Positions 62,575-64,000 of a stretch of 64,000 nucleotides of DNA are shown here, piece by piece (the stretch's first letter is position 1; the number at the start of each line of letters is the position of its first letter). The position numbers were made by a program, and so were the translations under genes. The stretch comes from Clostridiales bacterium Firm_13 (GTDB lineage: Bacteria > Bacillota > Clostridia > Saccharofermentanales > Saccharofermentanaceae). The notes under the pieces are model-generated. The model had not been told where the DNA came from. It did not search any database and saw only the letters and a program-made list of their open reading frames with translations. Where the stretch lies: contig LVAS01000063.1 in assembly GCA_001603035.1 (NCBI GenBank), positions 186,001 to 250,000 of the forward strand. The letters are read 5' to 3'.

Positions 62575-63372
62575 TTGAAAGTTCTTTTTTTCGGAGATAT
62601 TGTCAGTCAACCGGGAAGACGTGCCATTCGGAACTGTCTGCCGGATTTAAAGATGAGGTATTCGCCGGATGTGCTTGTCGCCAACGCGGAGAATGCGGCG
62701 GCAGGTTTCGGATTGACGCAGCCGATCGCGAAAGAGCTCTTTGATATGGGGTTCGACGCGCTGACATTGGGGAACCATACCTATGCGAGATCGGAGATAT
62801 TTCGATTTATTGAATCCGAGAAGAGAATTGCCCGTCCGGCCAACGTATCGGAATCCTGGCCGGGCATGGATTTTGTTCGGATAGTAAGAGGTGATTCGGG
62901 AACGTTAATCGTTCTGAATCTTCTGGGCCAAGTTGAAATGTCGCCTTGCGACTCGCCCTTTGCCGCCGCCGACCGATTATTGGAGAGTATTCGCTCTCAG
63001 TTTGGCAAGGTTCCCGTTCTGCTTGATTTTCATGCCGAAGCGACCTCCGAGAAGGTCGCGATGGGATATTATCTTGACGGTCGCGTATCCGCCGTGCTCG
63101 GGACACACACACATGTTCAGACTGCAGATGAGTGCATTCGTGAGCGAGGAACCGCCTATATAACCGATGTCGGCATGACCGGTGTCGTTGACAGCATTCT
63201 GGGAATGGCGCCCGACGTTTCCTTGCGTCGTTTGAAGGATCGGCTTCCGGCGCAATATACAGCTGCCGCAGGCCGCGCGATGGTGAATGCGGTTTATTTG
63301 GATATTGATAGGACAACAGGTAAATGTATTGCGTTCGAACGAATTCGCACGTTCGAACCGGAATCTACATAA
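62575..63372 (+). CDS. ymdB: YmdB-type metallophosphoesterase
   Basis: A 265-residue cytosolic phosphodiesterase of the TIGR00282/YmdB family. LFFGDIVSQPGRRAI carries the first metal Asp; NAENAAAGFGLT, TLGNHTYAR and the HAEATSEK and GTHTHVQTADE stretches supply the other metal ligands. YmdB hydrolyses 2',3'-cyclic nucleotides in vitro and affects biofilm and sporulation genes in Bacillus. TTG 62575 is the chosen start since GGGGGTG lies 6 bases before it and the residue after it is the family start MKVLFFG; a GTG six bases upstream overlaps the site. Conserved neighbour of rny. Confidence 0.94.
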   Translation: MKVLFFGDIVSQPGRRAIRNCLPDLKMRYSPDVLVANAENAAAGFGLTQPIAKELFDMGFDALTLGNHTYARSEIFRFIESEKRIARPANVSESWPGMDFVRIVRGDSGTLIVLNLLGQVEMSPCDSPFAAADRLLESIRSQFGKVPVLLDFHAEATSEKVAMGYYLDGRVSAVLGTHTHVQTADECIRERGTAYITDVGMTGVVDSILGMAPDVSLRRLKDRLPAQYTAAAGRAMVNAVYLDIDRTTGKCIAFERIRTFEPEST

Positions 63373-63389
63373 TAAGGAAGGTACTTCGG

Positions 63390-63914
63390 ATGCTCTATAT
63401 CCTCATTGCTCTTTTAGTTATTCTCGATCAGGGACTTAAGTATTTTATTACGCAGAATTTTCAATTGTTTGAGATTCAACCTGTGATTCAGGGATTCTTT
63501 TCGTTGACCTATTTCCGGAATTCCGGCGGTGCATTTAGTTTTCTTGCCGAAACCGACTGGGGAATTTTCATTCTTTCAGGAGTATCGATCCTTGTTTCCG
63601 CCGGACTGATTTATTTGATTGTTCGACTCCGCAACAAGGATTTTACTTGGATGCGAGTTGCTTTGTCCCTTCTTGCCGCCGGATCAATCGGGAACATGAT
63701 TGACCGGATCCGTTTTCGCAGTGTGGTAGATTTTCTCATGTTCACATTCGGATCATACACGTTTCCCATATTCAATGTTGCCGACATGTGTATCGTCATC
63801 GGTTCGATACTACTTGCCTTTCTCGCGATAACGGATAAACGAATTCTCGGAGGCACCGAAAATCCGATCAAGCGGAGTAAAGAAAAGGCATCGGAGGAGA
63901 AGAATGCGAACTGA
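63390..63914 (+). CDS. lspA: Lipoprotein signal peptidase (signal peptidase II)
   Basis: A 174-residue membrane aspartyl protease removing signal peptides from prolipoproteins after lipid attachment, such as the DUF3048 lipoprotein in this window. Four membrane helices are visible; the catalytic aspartates lie in GSIGNMIDRIRFRSVVDFL and IFNVADMCI, and the conserved NSGGAFSFL follows the first helix. ATG 63390 follows AAGGAAGG. The rest of the gene runs to the window edge region and overlaps the following RluD-type start by 11 bases. Confidence 0.95.
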   Translation: MLYILIALLVILDQGLKYFITQNFQLFEIQPVIQGFFSLTYFRNSGGAFSFLAETDWGIFILSGVSILVSAGLIYLIVRLRNKDFTWMRVALSLLAAGSIGNMIDRIRFRSVVDFLMFTFGSYTFPIFNVADMCIVIGSILLAFLAITDKRILGGTENPIKRSKEKASEEKNAN

Positions 63915-64000
63915 GATCCGCGCGACCAGATCCGATATTCGGATCGACGCCTATCTTGCCGGACAACTCGAAGGGGTGTCCCGTTCCTATATCGCCACGC
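63904..64000 (+). CDS. RluD-type pseudouridine synthase, N-terminal fragment
   Basis: The first ~32 codons of a gene cut by the right window edge. GGAGGAG precedes the ATG at 3-4 bases. The encoded RIDAYLAGQLEGVSRSYIAT is the beginning of an S4 RNA-binding domain as in RluD-family synthases, and the lspA-rluD order is standard in Firmicutes. The catalytic domain lies outside the window. It overlaps the lspA end by 11 bases. Confidence 0.85.
   Translation, partial: MRTEIRATRSDIRIDAYLAGQLEGVSRSYIAT

Noticed and set aside
1-64000. CRISPR array, transposase, prophage or tRNA/rRNA genes
   Set aside because: No regularly spaced repeats, no integrase or transposase motifs, and gaps are too short and lack cloverleaf features.

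Overview
The window looks like a chromosomal core segment of an anaerobic, low-to-mid GC Clostridia-type Firmicute. Support comes from the gene neighbourhoods (nusB-xseAB-ispA-dxs, nadK-argR-recN, rny-ymdB, Gls24-AmaP-DUF2273, lspA followed by an RluD-type gene), strong AGGAGG-type ribosome binding sites, LytR-CpsA-Psr wall enzymes, and a three-subunit [FeFe] hydrogenase of the NAD-linked, electron-bifurcating type. A GTP-dependent PEP carboxykinase instead of the ATP form fits some fermentative, rumen-type Clostridia. The exact genus cannot be told from this sequence; a Saccharofermentans/Oscillospirales-like organism is only a guess. No insertion sequence, prophage, CRISPR array, rRNA or tRNA is visible. 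No gene-free stretch exceeds about 250 bases.

Layout. 1-3.4 kb: groEL 3' end, a two-helix membrane protein, a UMF1-type transporter and an acyl-ACP thioesterase. 3.5-10.2 kb: a GldA/GldF/GldG-like ABC export system with DUF4340 and DUF5711 membrane-anchored proteins, then a CYTH protein. 10.2-17.5 kb: two overlapping FAD-protein genes, a metallo-beta-lactamase-fold hydrolase, the ACT (UPF0237) plus DUF711 pair, and a large TPR protein. 17.5-20.2 kb (minus strand): argG-argH behind a strong promoter and a good ARG-box candidate; argR itself lies at 53.2 kb. 20.4-29.9 kb: class IV aminotransferase, htpG, single-chain purL, rsmA, pckG. 30-39.5 kb: zapA-like gene, U32 peptidase, dut, corA, a probably inactive alpha/beta hydrolase, uppP, tsaD, smpB, a glycosyltransferase and a small membrane protein.

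39.5-45.7 kb is a cell-envelope block. A DUF3048 lipoprotein (minus) is divergent from an LCP wall-polymer transferase. The LCP gene overlaps a gene for a membrane-spanning protein with a PP2C-like cytoplasmic domain lacking its metal-binding aspartates, followed by an outside SH3-like domain and a Thr/Pro-rich tail. An aspartate kinase (minus) and a YqeG-type phosphatase follow. 45.8-55.4 kb: efp, the Gls24/AmaP envelope-stress trio, nusB, xseAB, isoprenoid genes ispA and dxs, nadK, argR, recN. 55.4-56.3 kb (minus): an RluA-type pseudouridine synthase. 56.5-60.7 kb: hydrogenase operon hydC-hydB-hydA with its own terminator. 60.8-64 kb: rny, ymdB, lspA and the start of an RluD-type gene.

Most of the window is housekeeping. 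The parts most worth following are the LCP/pseudo-PP2C pair, the pseudo-hydrolase upstream of uppP, the Gld-like exporter cluster of unknown cargo, the corA promoter nested in a terminator, and the unusual start region of rny.
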